64,000 nt of DNA from Pyrenochaeta sp. MPI-SDFR-AT-0127 (Eukaryota; Ascomycota; Dothideomycetes; Pleosporales; Cucurbitariaceae), in contig JAGTJM010000013.1 of the NCBI GenBank assembly GCA_020747015.1, positions 434,001 to 498,000 on the forward strand. The letters are read 5' to 3'. A program made the translations under genes and the position numbers. Under the pieces are notes generated by a model. It worked only from the letters and a program-made list of their open reading frames with translations, was not told where the DNA came from and ran no database searches. Shown in pieces: positions 9,775 through 21,269 of the stretch (positions are counted from its first letter, which is position 1; each line of letters begins with the position of its first letter).

Positions 9775-12023
9775 ATGCCCTTAGATCTCGGCATCGTGGG
9801 CATAGTCGGCTCAGCGATTAAGCTATCGTGGTCGATATATGAACAAGGATTCACGAAAGAAAAGTCGTCGCGTTGGTGTCTCCTGGCCCCACTTTGGTAC
9901 CATCTACTAATATGCCTGCTTAGCGCAACGTTACGTTGAGTTTGGAGATGCCTTATTCCGACTACACTCAAACCTCACTACCATCGAATCTATCGTTAAC
10001 ACAGCAAATAACACTTTGGAGAAAGATAAGATCGATTCATTCGGGCCACAAACCTATGACACAAGCTCTCTTACAGATATCATTGGCAATTTCCGATTGA
10101 CTCTGGAAGAATGTCACCAATTTCTCAACGACGATACCAAATTCCGCCAGAGGGATGGCTTTATTACAAACATTATCTACAACATCAATGTTGACCCCCA
10201 GGTCATACATTTGACCGAGCGCCTGGCTTTCCACAGTACAAAAATTGGGCTGGTCCTGGATCCTTTCAATATCCATGTCCAAACTCAGCTGAGGGATCTG
10301 CATAAAGAGCAACATCAAGATATTGCAGAATTACTGCAAGAATTGAAACAATTACTTATATCCGGCCGCGAACCAGTCATTGAGACGCCCACTCAATTCA
10401 TTATACGAGACATTGAAGTGCCTGTAGAACTCAACGAACGATTCGCATCTGAACTTCGACAGCGTTTGGAATTACCGTCCGATAAGAGTGGTGACTCTCC
10501 TCAAGATGCCCAACTATCGGTCAGAGATGGGCTGGAGGCGTTCTTCAATCATTTTAATGGGCTATCGCAAGACGGTGATTCCATGTCCTATCTGCGCCTC
10601 ATGAAAAGCATATGGGTTATGGATAAGATCAGAGAGAGTGATGACTGGTCTAGAATACAACGCGTCAACCCCGGTGGTCTTTATGATAGGTGTGTCCGAG
10701 AGATGGACAGACGATTACGAGCGGAATGTAGTCGAGCTGCGACAAATCGAGTTAAGCCATCCAGGTTGTCAATAATCCTTCAGCTTCCCGAGGAAACATT
10801 TGCGATTTGGCCTCAAACTGTGGTTGTGGAAGAATTTTCGCAACCCACTCATCTTGGTGTCCTTCTGGAGACCCCTGTCTTGCCAGATCTGAAGTCACAC
10901 ACTCTAAGGATCGTGAGGAACATTGACGGAACTTTGGGTATTGAAGACAGTACTACCACCACGACAGAGTCTACTGTCTCAATGTCCAGAGACAGGGTGA
11001 TTCAGAAACTTAACATTGATTTGAGCACAGCGTACTTGGTTCCGATATATGCTAGCCCAGTAGACCCGGAAGCGCAACCACCTTCACGAATTGTGAAGTT
11101 ACAAAGCTCACGGGACGGGATTAACGGTATCACGCCAGAGTTCAAGTCAATGAGTGATCTACTTATACTACAGCATCTGATTACCGGCTATCGGTGCGTC
11201 AAACAGAGGTAAATTAAAAGATACAATTGTAAACCTGATCCGTATTGTGCTGACATAGTGTAGGAAAATCAGCACAGTAACCTCATTGGCCAAGGGACAA
11301 AACTACCCCAATAATTATAACAAAAAAGGGCCAAAACCATGCAAAAAGCCATCTGTTCTTGTGGAGTATGGAAACCTCCAACTGTGGCAAAAGATACCAT
11401 ACGAGAGAAGCCATCCCACGCGGAGCGAACACAGCAATCCTAGTGGATCTGGTTCGGGCTCATCAAGCCCTGACCCATACGGTAGCAGTAGATCGTTTTC
11501 CGCACTTAGTATCGTCAGCACTATGTCCAGTGCACATACTCAACGGATCTCTCTGGGAACCTCACGCATGGGTATCGAACTGACCCAACCAGAGCCCCCA
11601 CTGCTGGTCCTCCTCCTCAAACAGTCTGGTACTGGACAGTTGTCATTCCTCGTCGTCGAGCTTGACGAGCGCACGAAGATTGAATCAAAGAGTTGTGATT
11701 GTCGAAGTCCCAAGAAGGCGTGTGCGATTAGCGTTCTTGAACGTTCTGGTTCGCCGTTACTCGCACGCCGTTTCTATGCTAAGAATGGACTCAATAGCTG
11801 GAATTTGGCTGCTATTGGCGAGCATTGGTCGTCCACCGAGGCGAATTCTGTCCAAGTACATAACATGTACTGGCTTCGGCTTGCTTTCAGCAGCGAAAAT
11901 GAGCGAGTCAAATTCAACAGTAACGTAGCCGACCTTGTTCGTATTTTTGCTGGTCGGATGGAAGATTTCCAAAAGGATCTGACACTTGTTCGAGGGACTC
12001 ACATCATCTCGCAATCAGCTTGA
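9775..12023 (+). CDS. Protein with HeLo-like N-terminal segment, three exons, 713 aa
   Basis: No assured function. The best model joins 9775-9871, 9924-11208 and 11264-12023. Intron 2 (GTAAAT...GTGTAG, 55 nt) is solid. Intron 1 has a good branch site and acceptor (CTACTAATATG...TTAG), but its donor is weak: GTTGGT at 9872, or GTCTCC at 9878, which adds two residues. The N-terminus (LGIVGIVGSAIKLSWSIYEQGF, then RYVEFGDALFRLHSNLTTIE) resembles the helical domains at the N-terminus of fungal HeLo/HET-S-type and NLR-like proteins. The middle part is mixed alpha/beta and unrecognised. A Ser/Pro-rich linker lies near residues 490-530, and the last 190 residues may form a PH-like fold. No NACHT, NB-ARC or kinase motif is visible. 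Confidence 0.6.
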
Positions 12024-12429
12024 CACTCTTGCTGTCTATTTCAGCTTTCAATATCATGTAATATTAAAATCCTGGGGCTGGAGTTCGAGTTTCTACTTGC
12101 CCGATTCGGCTTCGCTGTTGGCTTTATGGCGTGCGCCATGGGCAGGCAGTGGATACTGCTTTCACTCACCTGATGTACAGTCATATAATTGATCCTTTTC
12201 TATCATATTTTGACATTTTCATAAGGCTTCATGTTTGCCGAGTTCATCAAAATTTGCCCAACCACTTGCTTGCTTTGCGAATGTCTTGGCATGCTTGCTC
12301 TTTGAGTAACCGACAATCGAACACCACCGAAACCACCCACGACAGCCATCACCACACTTATCTCCTCCCTCGTGACCTCAGCAGCTTTCCTCATCTGAAT
12401 ATCGTAGCTATAGGTTTTCTTGCACCACG
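12024..12429. other. Spacer before the prefoldin gene
   Basis: It holds the 3' end of the HeLo-like gene and the prefoldin promoter. The second half is rich in CA/CC dinucleotides (ACCACCGAAACCACCCACGACAG region near 12320). No gene is seen. Confidence 0.4.
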
Positions 12430-13021
12430 ATGCAGCGCCGCATGGTGTGTAGAACCAATTTTGCACACTGTGCTTCAGAAGACGCTAACGTAAAATCAGC
12501 TCACGAAAGAGGAAGAAGCCTCAGCGGGTGGCGAGGACATGGAGGTTCGCCGCGAAGATCAGGAAAAAATCAACAGGTTCAGTTCGCTGCATCAAAAGGA
12601 AGAGAGCCTCGAAGAGGAACTAAGAGGAAAGATTGTATGTTCATGCATGCAGCCTCCTTGTACCCACTTCACCTAACAATAAGCGCAGAAGGAGAAGGAA
12701 GACCTCGAAGAAATCTCAACCGAACTCGAGCTCGTTGATGAAGATGAAAAAGTGCCGTAAGTATTTCTCAATCGTTCGTTTCGTTGGGCGTTGCGTGGGT
12801 GATGGAACAGATCTGATGTGAGGCACAGATACAAGGTTGGCGACTGCTTCGTCTCACTACCGCAACCACAGGTGCTCGAGCTTCTAGAAGCATCGACAGA
12901 AACAATTGACGAAGAGGTTGAAGGTCTCAAATCAAAGCTTGAAGGCGTCCAGGAAGAGATGGGAGAGCTAAAGAAGGCGTTGTATGGGCGATTCGGACGC
13001 AGCATTAACCTGGAGACTTAG
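12430..13021 (+). CDS. GIM3: Prefoldin subunit 4, four exons, 136 aa
   Basis: Beta-type subunit of the heterohexameric prefoldin chaperone, which passes unfolded actin and tubulin to the CCT chaperonin in the cytosol. Exons are 12430-12444, 12500-12634, 12689-12756 and 12829-13021. The first coding exon is only 15 nt (MQRRM) and is followed by a 55-nt intron with a GCTAACG branch site. The joined protein shows the family layout: an N-terminal coiled-coil helix (REDQEKINRFSSLHQKEE), ELELVDEDEKVPYKVGDCF over the beta hairpins, and a C-terminal coiled coil ending LYGRFGRSINLE, as in yeast Gim3. The length matches the family (about 130 aa). Confidence 0.93.
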
Positions 13022-13611
13022 CCGCGAGAGCAACAAGTAGCATGCTATTTGCATTTCACGGCGGCAAGATATACCACAGCTCATAAAAGGAATCAACAAG
13101 CTCGTTCGCGTTCTCATTCTCATTCATGATTAACAAAGGTCTCGAATAGATTTTGTCTCGGCTAGGGTATCGCTCAGAATGATCCTTCGCGCAAGCTTGC
13201 TTTCAGTCACATCAGATGTGGAGTGGGCACGAACACTGCACCGGTGGATGACTGTCCATCGGTGTTCGGAATGCCGTTCGGAGCAACAAATCGGTTTCAA
13301 AAAGGACGTGCCTACCACCCCATTTGCTGTGGCAGCCGATCGGCATCCACCATACAGTCGATTGCTAATTAAGCCCCGCCCTAGAAGGGGAAAACGCTTG
13401 ATCTGCAATCAACAAGCTGCAGCTTCCCATAAAACGCGGAGGCCCTACGTTAGCACACCTCGGATAGCTAACCAGAAGCGCGGGGTCAAGCGTCCCCTCT
13501 CCTCGATACACCTTGCGATTCGCTTCTCATTCTTGTCATGCTCGTTGCTATTTTCTTTTGTGCTGAGTCTGTATCGAAGTTGCTGGCAGACAAGCGAGCG
13601 TCATCGGCGTA
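13022..13611. other. Spacer, prefoldin to MFS transporter
   Basis: No credible gene. The last 120 bases before the MFS start are pyrimidine-rich (CTCTCCTCG, TTCTCATTCTTGTC), as is common in fungal core promoters and 5' leaders. Confidence 0.4.
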
Positions 13612-15824
13612 ATGGAAAGCGCGGATTTAGAAAAGACTTATTCCCGGGAGCAGCAAAGATTGGGCCCTGACCATGAGATCATTACCACACCAGTTGCGCT
13701 CGTAAGAAGTGTGACTTCCAGAAGTCGAAGGAGTTCGCGAAGTCGACGTAGCTCAAGAAATCGTAGTACGCCCATTGCATGCCTATTGCGGTACCTTGAC
13801 TCACTAATCATTGCTTCAGCGGGGGAGCCAAGTAGTCGAGCTGCGCGTTTAAAGGATATCGAGAAGGATTTTGAACCCCCTTCAGACCTTGAGAAAGAGG
13901 ATCGAATTGAGAGGATAGTATCACCGACACCGTCGAGCCTAGACTCTCCATCACAGACCAGCTTACGTTCGATTGGCTCAAGTATACACGATGGTGAACC
14001 ACACAGGCAACGAATCATCCGCTTTGACGACGGAGATCCTGAGAACCCGAACAATTGGAACAGGGTAACGAGAGATGAAATTGTATAATCGACAGAGCAG
14101 ATACTGAAATAGTGTAGTGGAAAAAGATTTACGCTCTCTTCGTTGCTATCATGAGCGGTAAGATTATCATGCTCCACCTCCGATGGCTATGGGCTAAGCG
14201 AAATAGTTATGAACAGCACAATGAATTCCTCGTGAGTCTTCCATGCTTAATCCAGCTAGTCTGGCGAGCTCTAACCCGATATCAGTCTAGGAGCGGGAGC
14301 AGTGGCGCCTATCTCACTACACTTCCACGAATACGACGAGTATAAGCTCATCCTGCCGACTTCCATGTACCTCGTTGGCTACGTATGTGGTCCAATGATA
14401 TGGGGTCCTATTTCTGAATCCTATGGCCGCAAAGGAGTTATGATCTACTCTTTCGCAATGCTTACTATCTTTTCGATCGCATCGGCTGCTGCGCCAAATT
14501 TTGGCGCTCTCGTCGTTTTTAGGTTACTCGTTGGTATCGGAGGCAGTTGTGCGATCAGTGTCGTTGGCGGCATCTGTGCGGACATATATCACGATCCTGC
14601 CAGTCGAGGGAGGAGCATGGCTATTTTCATGGTGAGTGTTGAGCAATGACCCTGAACCCCTCAACAAGCCTAACACTATCCTCACAGGCCGCAACGACCT
14701 TCGGGCCCATCCTTGGTCCTGTAGTATCAGGATTTATCTCAGTCATTTCCTGGAGCTGGGCTTTCTGGATAGGTGCTATCTTTGCAGGGGCGTCTTGGCC
14801 CCTGTTCTTCTTCTTCCCCGAAACTTACGGACCAACGATACTCAAACGGCGGGCTCAGCGGCTACGCAAAGAAACAGGAGATGAGAGCATTGTGGCGCCA
14901 CTTGAGCTTGAGAAGACAGACCTTAACCATATTGTCACTGTAATATTGACAAGACCAGTACGCATGATATGCTTTGAGCCATTGGTGTTGTTTACGTGTT
15001 TGTATTTGAGTTATGCTTGTAAGTCAGATCGAGGTTACTGCATGGAAGGAGCAGACCTAACGTGGTACAGATGCAATCTTCTACATCTACTTGCAATCAT
15101 ATCCCATTATTTTCACGGGGATATATCACTTCAACGCTGGAGAAACAGGTCTTGCTTTCCTACCTATTGGCATTGGTGCTGGCATTTCAGCAGGCAGTAA
15201 GTGGGCACAAATCGACTTTATGACCTGCACTAAATCATCTCAGTCTACTTGACATGGGACTGGCTCTTGGCCCGCGCTCAGCGTACTAATAAAGCATGGG
15301 CCCAAAATGAAGAGATGCATCGCCTGCCTCTTGCTTGCATAGCAGGTCCCTTTTTCGTCATTTCTTCATTCTGGTTAGGATGGACGGCAAAAGATGGCGT
15401 TCATTGGATCATCCCTACCCTCGCAGGGATCCTTTTTGGGATGGGTTATTTGTGTCTGTTTATGGCATTGTTGAACTACCTCGTTGATGCATATGAAGTA
15501 TTTGCTGCATCTGCCATGGCTGCCGCTTCTCTTTCCCGTAGCAGCTTTGGCGCTGTGCTACCATTTGCTGCGAAGCCGATGTATAGAGCAATGGGTGTAG
15601 CATGGGCTACATCTCTATTGGGATTCTTCAGTTTGGCGTTGTGCGTCGTTCCTTTTGTGTTTCTCAAGTTTGGTGGGAAGATGAGAGAACGGAGTAAATT
15701 TTGTCAGTATCTGAGGGCGAAGAAGAAAGAGGAAGAGGAGACAATGGAGAGAGAAAAAAGGAATAACCAGCCTGCTGAAGTGAAAAGTGAGTCAAAGAAA
15801 ACTGAGAGCAATGAAGATGTTTAG
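13612..15824 (+). CDS. MFS transporter, DHA1 drug:H+ antiporter type, eight exons, 615 aa
   Basis: Multi-span proton antiporter of the fungal DHA1 group (Tpo/Flr1-like); the substrate is unknown. Exons: 13612-13765, 13820-14064, 14118-14157, 14207-14231, 14286-14631, 14688-15018, 15071-15196 and 15244-15824. The motif-A loop reads GPISESYGRKGVM, after the TM2 region LVGYVCGPMIWG. GPILGPVVSG is the motif-C (antiporter) segment. The fourth exon is a 25-nt micro-exon, and its neighbour uses the acceptor ATATCAG at 14285. The first intron (13766-13819, 54 nt, GTACGC...CTTCAG with a CTAAT branch) has no in-frame stop, so a retained form would be 633 aa and would place a hydrophobic stretch in the cytosolic tail. 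The N-terminal tail carries an Arg-Ser cluster; the C-terminal tail is Lys/Glu-rich. Confidence 0.88.
13720..13764 (+). repeat. Short Arg-Ser-coding repeat in the MFS gene
   Basis: Degenerate units around AGTCGAAGGAGTTCGCGA and AGTCGACGTAGCTCAAGA encode alternating Arg and Ser (residues about 36-52). It looks like an imperfect 18-base tandem duplication in the cytosolic N-terminal tail. Confidence 0.6.
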
Positions 15825-16782
15825 GAGTGGCCAGAATGGCAAGGACCGAGTGGTATTCAAACATCTATAGGCTTCAGAGATCAGCATACATTGGTTGTAT
15901 GTAGTAGTAGTTCAAGATATCAAACTTCACGTGCGAAATTTTTCGGCCATATGGCTGTTAGGATTTCCACAATATTGAAGGCTTTCTTGTCTCCCAGGAT
16001 GGGAGATCAACAGTTATTCAAGTAAAGAAGCTGAAAAGATTCTTAGCAAGAAGATCTGGTTGAATCAAGGCGACGCTTGTGATTGCAACTTGAGCATATT
16101 TTTCTTATTGTTGTGATTCACTGCTTGCTCCTTCCTCTCATAACAATCGTTCCTCTTCAAGCATTATGACGAAGCAATACAAGCCGTTTAGCCAACCCAA
16201 GCAACTCAATCAGGACACCCATCATAAACTTTAGCAGGTGATCCTGCAATGATTACGACAGAACTCCCCCGCTGCAATCTGGCATCGACAGCTATCATAG
16301 CACGCTATGGTAGCTGGGTTGCATTGCTAATAGTCGCATCTCAGTTAATTGTGTCCACTAACATTGTATAGCTTTGCCGAACAAATAATAATTCCTTCGC
16401 TGCTGTACCAAAGGGAGCCAGAAACCCCACATGGAGGCACAGAGTGATCTACAGAGGTATAATACCGGGTGCTGGGAAAGAACGGTTAGCTACGATGGAT
16501 TCGTCTGCATTTGAGTCCCCACCGTCAACGCTTCAACTAAGAAGTAAGATGTGCCAGTTTTGAAAGCATGAAAGCATGGAAATAGACATTTCAAAAAAAA
16601 GACTTTGAATGAGTACGCCGACCTCCTATGCGGCATGGTATCATCCGAGACCCAGAAAACCTGAACACCACATGACTGTACCAAGAATCCCCATTATTCC
16701 GCCCAAGCGTATTCATAAAACGTCATTCCACAAATTTCGTCGAGAACCAGGTATTGTCTGTTGGCTTGGACCTTGGGGAAGC
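15825..16782. other. Spacer between convergent genes
   Basis: This 958-base gap separates the 3' ends of the MFS and Mis12 genes. It is A/T-rich with no protein-like frame and presumably holds 3' UTRs. The short frames on either strand have no family resemblance. Confidence 0.45.
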
Positions 16783-18132
16783 TCAGCTCGTGTCCATGTC
16801 CTCTCCATCACCCGCATCCGCGCCCGCAGTTGTATCTTCCATGCTGACATCTCTATCTCCTTTGGCTCTGCTCATACTCTCAACCAATCCTTCTAGGCCC
16901 CGTACCTCTTCTGCGCGCACTCGGCTCCCTTCCCAAACGCCCTCAACGCCGTCCTTGGTATCTACTCCTCTTCGCTCCAGTATCCTCTTGCTTTGACTTT
17001 CCACATACACCTTTCTCTCCTTCGTGACTTCTTCCTTCTCGCCTGCCTTTCCGTTCGTATTTGTAGGTAGTGCGGTGGTAGCCAAGTGCGGTTTCAAGGT
17101 GGAGAGCAGTTGTCGGAGGTATGGTAGTTGAGAGTTTGTGAAGGTAGAGTGCGTTGTCAGCGGGGTTCGTGATTCCGCAGATGTTGCCGTCGATCCAGTA
17201 TTGGGCTGAGGCAGACTTTGAACACCCAATGCTTGGGCTGCTTGTGTGTGTGTCAAAAACGCAAACGCCCCACTTCCATCTGCGCCGTTCCCAGGCGCTT
17301 TTGCCGGCGAAGTCGAATTTCGGGGTTCACGCTTCGGCGCAGTAGTAGGTTGAAGTAAACTGCGTAGTTTCGCTAATTGCGCTTCATTCCTGTTCTTCTC
17401 TGCCACAAGCGCGGCATTGAGCTTCTGCGTCTCGATGAGTTTTCGGCGGAGTGTGTAGAGCGCTTCAGGTGTGAGACTCGAGTCTTTGGGTGGGGTTCGA
17501 AGGTTCTGCTTCCTGTTAGCTCGCCGTCTCCCAGTTTCGTACCCTTATGGCGTCCTCGTGCAAGCCTGGGCCTCCCATTGAGCGATGGGACAACGTACTT
17601 CATAGTGACCCAATTTCACCCAATTCGCCAATTCTTCTTCCCCACGCGGTAAACACAGCACGTTCCTCAACGTCCAAATCTCTAATTTGTCAAAATTCTT
17701 GTCTACCGCATTCTCCATCAACGTCTCAAGCTTCAGAACTCCCTCCTCGATCTCCAGCCTCGCCTCGTCATAAACTTTATTCCCATCTTCATCTACTCCT
17801 GCAGTTTTTCCTTCAGCAGCGTATCGATCTGCAAAACCGAGCAGTGCGGGGTCTGCAGATGAGAGGCCCGTTTCGAACGAGTCGGTGCAGCGGTAGAGGA
17901 CTTCGTTCACGGCATTGATTATGTCGTCAATGAGGGACTATAGCTATTTAGCGATTACATCCGGCCGTTGGTGAAGGGATCTATGGCGGCATGTTTGGGT
18001 ATCGTTGGTGGGTATGTTTGGCGGGGAAGACTCGAATGTGTGCAAACACATAGCACAAGGGGTACATACAATAGGAGGCCAAGTGAAATGCTCAGTAAGG
18101 AGCATGTTCTCCTGCTGCTTTGCGCTCGCCAT
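16783..18132 (-). CDS. MTW1: Kinetochore protein Mis12/Mtw1, three exons, 374 aa
   Basis: Subunit of the MIND/Mis12 complex that links the inner centromere to the Ndc80 and KNL1 outer kinetochore. Exons are 18132-18070, 17937-17599 and 17505-16783, with introns of 132 and 93 nt. The joined N-terminus gives the family core: LLTEHFTWPPISLIDDIINA, then VNEVLYRCTDSFETGL, the segment EIEEGVLKLETLMENAVDKN, and FDKLEIWTLRNVLCLPRGEE. Predicted coiled coil follows in exon 3 (TPEALYTLRRKLIETQKLNA). The C-terminal 180 residues are low-complexity Ser/Thr/Ala-rich with a final acidic patch (EDTTAGADAGDGEDMD). The head domain is very characteristic, so identity is strong; the tail is not conserved in the family. 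Confidence 0.92.
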
Positions 18133-19051
18133 TTTGTGTCTCCCGTCAAAACTTCTGTACGCTATCGTCGTGATCTCAAATTGCGATGTTTACGACGCGC
18201 CGAGGGACGTGTTTACCCCAGCCCGTATGTCACTGGACAGCAGGGGTCTTTAGCGCGACTCGGCTGTCCTTCCTTTTTGGGACACCTTCTTACGGCTGAA
18301 CGTGTCAGAGAAAAGACGTTGATTGAGTGGAGAGAATCAGGTGGCGCTCTCCTGCATCAGCAATCACATTTGCAAAATCTCCATCTTGCCGCTGCAATCT
18401 TGGCAATTCATTCGGCTTCTCAAATTGATCGGGGCTCCCCCTGTCGTCGACCTCCAATTGAGATGCGTGCATGTAAAAGTACACGAAACCTTTAGAAGAA
18501 CATGAGGTTGTACTGTTTAGAAGGCGTAGATGTGCCCTTCATTCATTGCGTTGAAGCCCTACTCAGGCACTACAATACTCGATAGGGTTCCAAGCACTTT
18601 TTGCTTCGAAACACTAGAATATATAACGCTAACAGTTGTACAACGACTCGTGTCGTCCATCGCCATATGCAGGACCATGAAGATAGTAAAGCATAGCATT
18701 CAAACCCATCAGAAAAGCTCACCATGCCATGTGCCTCGCTCGGCCCGTGCCACATAATAGTATATCGCGTCGGTCTCGCACTCAAGGCGGACGCGGAAGG
18801 CCAATAATCGATCCACTGCTTTTCCATCGCGGGAGAAGACAAGATAATTGTAATCCAAGATAATACTGACTCATAACACCAATAAGCCTATGAAAGACCT
18901 AAAACCTCCATGCGTCAGGTCGCTGTCGTAAATGCAGTAGATGTGAAGCAAAAGGTAATCCCACACCAGCGTCACGCCCCTCTACCGCGGCGGTGCTGAG
19001 AAGCAATTACAGACGTCCAAAAAAAGGAACGTCAAGATGGGATGGCTCAGC
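18133..19051. other. Spacer between Mis12 and LAMMER kinase genes
   Basis: This gap of about 920 bases holds the Mis12 promoter and the kinase 3' UTR, both genes being on the minus strand. No gene is seen. Confidence 0.4.
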
Positions 19052-21269
19052 TCAATACGCTCGCTGCTGTTCCCGATACCGGCGTTCCTCTTCAACACGG
19101 CGGGCCTTCTTTTCTCGTTCCAGCCGAATCTTATGAGCCTCTGTCCCGTCATCCATAAGCGATTCTTTAAACCATGGATGCTGTAATGCCTCTTTGGCTG
19201 TTATCCGCTTCTTGGGGTCGTAAACAAATATCCGTCGTAGCAAGTCGAGGAACTGTCGGTTGAAATCCGTATGACCAGGTATTGTTTCCTAGTACCTTTA
19301 GTCATGATCAAAGAGTAAAGCAAGGGAGAAACATACAGGAAGCTTCTTCATCGCCTTCACATACTTCTTCGAGGCTTTGTTAGTTTCTGCATTAGGGTAG
19401 TCCAGTTTGTAGTTCTTGAAATATTTGGCAGCACTGCGAATATTAGTAACCTTCCTTTCATCGTATTCGTGTGTTGACTTACGAGTTGGCTGAGTTGCGT
19501 GATGACCCGCGGTCTTGCTTATAGACGGCTCGGACAATATCGCGATCAATCTTGCCACTACACACGGCTTCCATCATAGCAAGGTGCTCCAAGTTGTCGT
19601 GCGTTTGGAATAGAGCATCACCTGTGAAAAACTCAACAAGGATGCAGCCGATGCTCCAGATGTCGCAGGGAAAGCTCCACCCAAGGTTTAAGATAATCTC
19701 TGGTGCGCGATAATGTCGAGTGGATACAACCGATGAGTGATATTCATCGTTGAAGGTTGCTGACCCGAAGTCGATGAGTCGTATTTCGGGGTCGAGCAGG
19801 ACCTTGCGATGTCGTGCTGTCCGATTGATCGTCGTCGAAGACGACGGTACCGTGCGGTTATATGTAAAAGTCTGGTAGTTATTGTTGACAAGCAGGATGT
19901 TCTCCGGCTTCAGATCGGTATGAATAAGATTCAAATCATGCAGGAACGCCACGCTCGTAAACAGCTGCTTTGCGAACTTTTGAATGTGAGAGCTCGGGAA
20001 GGGAACAAAGCCATTGGACTTTAGGAAGTCAAACACACTCTGCCCGTAGAGGTCCATGACGATGCAGATGTGGTTTCGGAAGTCGAAGCAATCTCTTAAA
20101 TGTATGCACCGATTGATGTTGTGCTTGTCGTTGGATGCCAGTGTAGAGAGCACTCTCAGTTCAATCCGGCTGGCATCTCGGTACTTTGGTACTGATCGGA
20201 TGACTTTAATGGCACAACTTTGGCCCTTTCGCCTATCATAGGCCTGGACGACCTTGCCGAAAGTGCCTTGGCCAAGAAGCTTCGATATTTGGTCTACATT
20301 GGAAGTTAGCATGGCGACAGAAAAGTCTTGTCAGGAAGCGCTTACATCGCTCGGTGAGATCGGCCTCGGGTACTACAATATAGTGGCCATCCTCATCGTC
20401 TACTTTCTGGTCTTTCGCAAAGGACTTCTGGGCTATGTTAGCATTCCATCTGCACAAAGAGGAGGCATCAACCTTACATCTGTAACAACCGGCACGTAAA
20501 CATCCTTGGCCTTGATCACTGGGTTGGGCGGTGGCTGGTAGAGGCTGAATGGGTTGTCGTCGTGGTCCAGCTCGCGCCGCTTGGCCTGTTTGGCTTCGTC
20601 CTGGACTACGGCACGCGTTCGTTTCCGCTTCTGGCCCACTGCTGTGTTATCGAGAGGCGATATGTGGTGACCGTTACTAATCTGCGAGCCTAGCGAAGTA
20701 GGGGCAGTTGTGTGGAGTGCCGAAGTTGTCCTGTCGGTGGATATAGAATGGTGCGGTGAGTCGTAGTATGGTGTCTGGGTGGTCGAGTACGATGTCTGCT
20801 GGTTGTAGACGGGGTCGTAGGCTGTGGAGGCAGTTGTTTTCCGTTTCTTATCTGTGTGCCGTACCGAGCCATTTGTCGCGGTCCTGGTGAGGCCTGGCTG
20901 GCGCGGCGGTGGTGGTTGGGGGTCTTCATCGTCGTCATCGATAACGATGACCTCTTTGGGCAGGCCATTCTTGTAGAAGTCAGCCCAGTCGGGATTTCGC
21001 CGCCTCTGCGCCGCACTTGCGTCCATGTCGAGCGCAGGGCCCTGTGTAATCGGCGGCAGTTGTGGCGGCTGTCTGCTGTGGGCGGTCGCGGTTCGGCGGA
21101 GTTCTGAATTCGAGGTGCCGCTAGCGTAGCCGTTGTACAGCGAATTGCCTATCCGAGCAGAGCCGTTTGTGAGCTGGGCATTTGAGATGTTTGGTTGGTA
21201 TGTCTGGTGGTGAGAATAGAACTGATGATGAGGCGGTAGCGTGGCCGTGGCTGTGGAGGGCGTCGACAT
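19052..21269 (-). CDS. LAMMER (CLK-type) dual-specificity protein kinase, five exons, 672 aa
   Basis: Homologue of yeast Kns1 and fission-yeast Lkh1, a CMGC kinase acting on SR-type splicing factors and in growth and stress control. Exons: 21269-20478, 20427-20346, 20293-19483, 19433-19337 and 19288-19052; introns are 48-52 nt. The first 285 residues are disordered (Gln/Ser/Thr/Pro) with basic clusters (KKRK, KRKRTR) that may act as nuclear signals. Kinase domain: Gly loop LLGQGTFGKVVQ, CAIKVIRS lysine, catalytic loop IHTDLKPENILL (HTD instead of HRD, usual in LAMMER kinases), IDFGSATF, and APEIILNLGW. The signature reads EHLAMMEA (residues 527-534) where the family name motif has EHLAMMER. 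The kinase insert RTARHRKVLLDPE before DFG is also typical. Confidence 0.93.

Noticed and set aside
12673..13005. 110-codon minus-strand frame over prefoldin
   Set aside because: Antisense shadow of the well-supported prefoldin exons; Ser-rich translation only.
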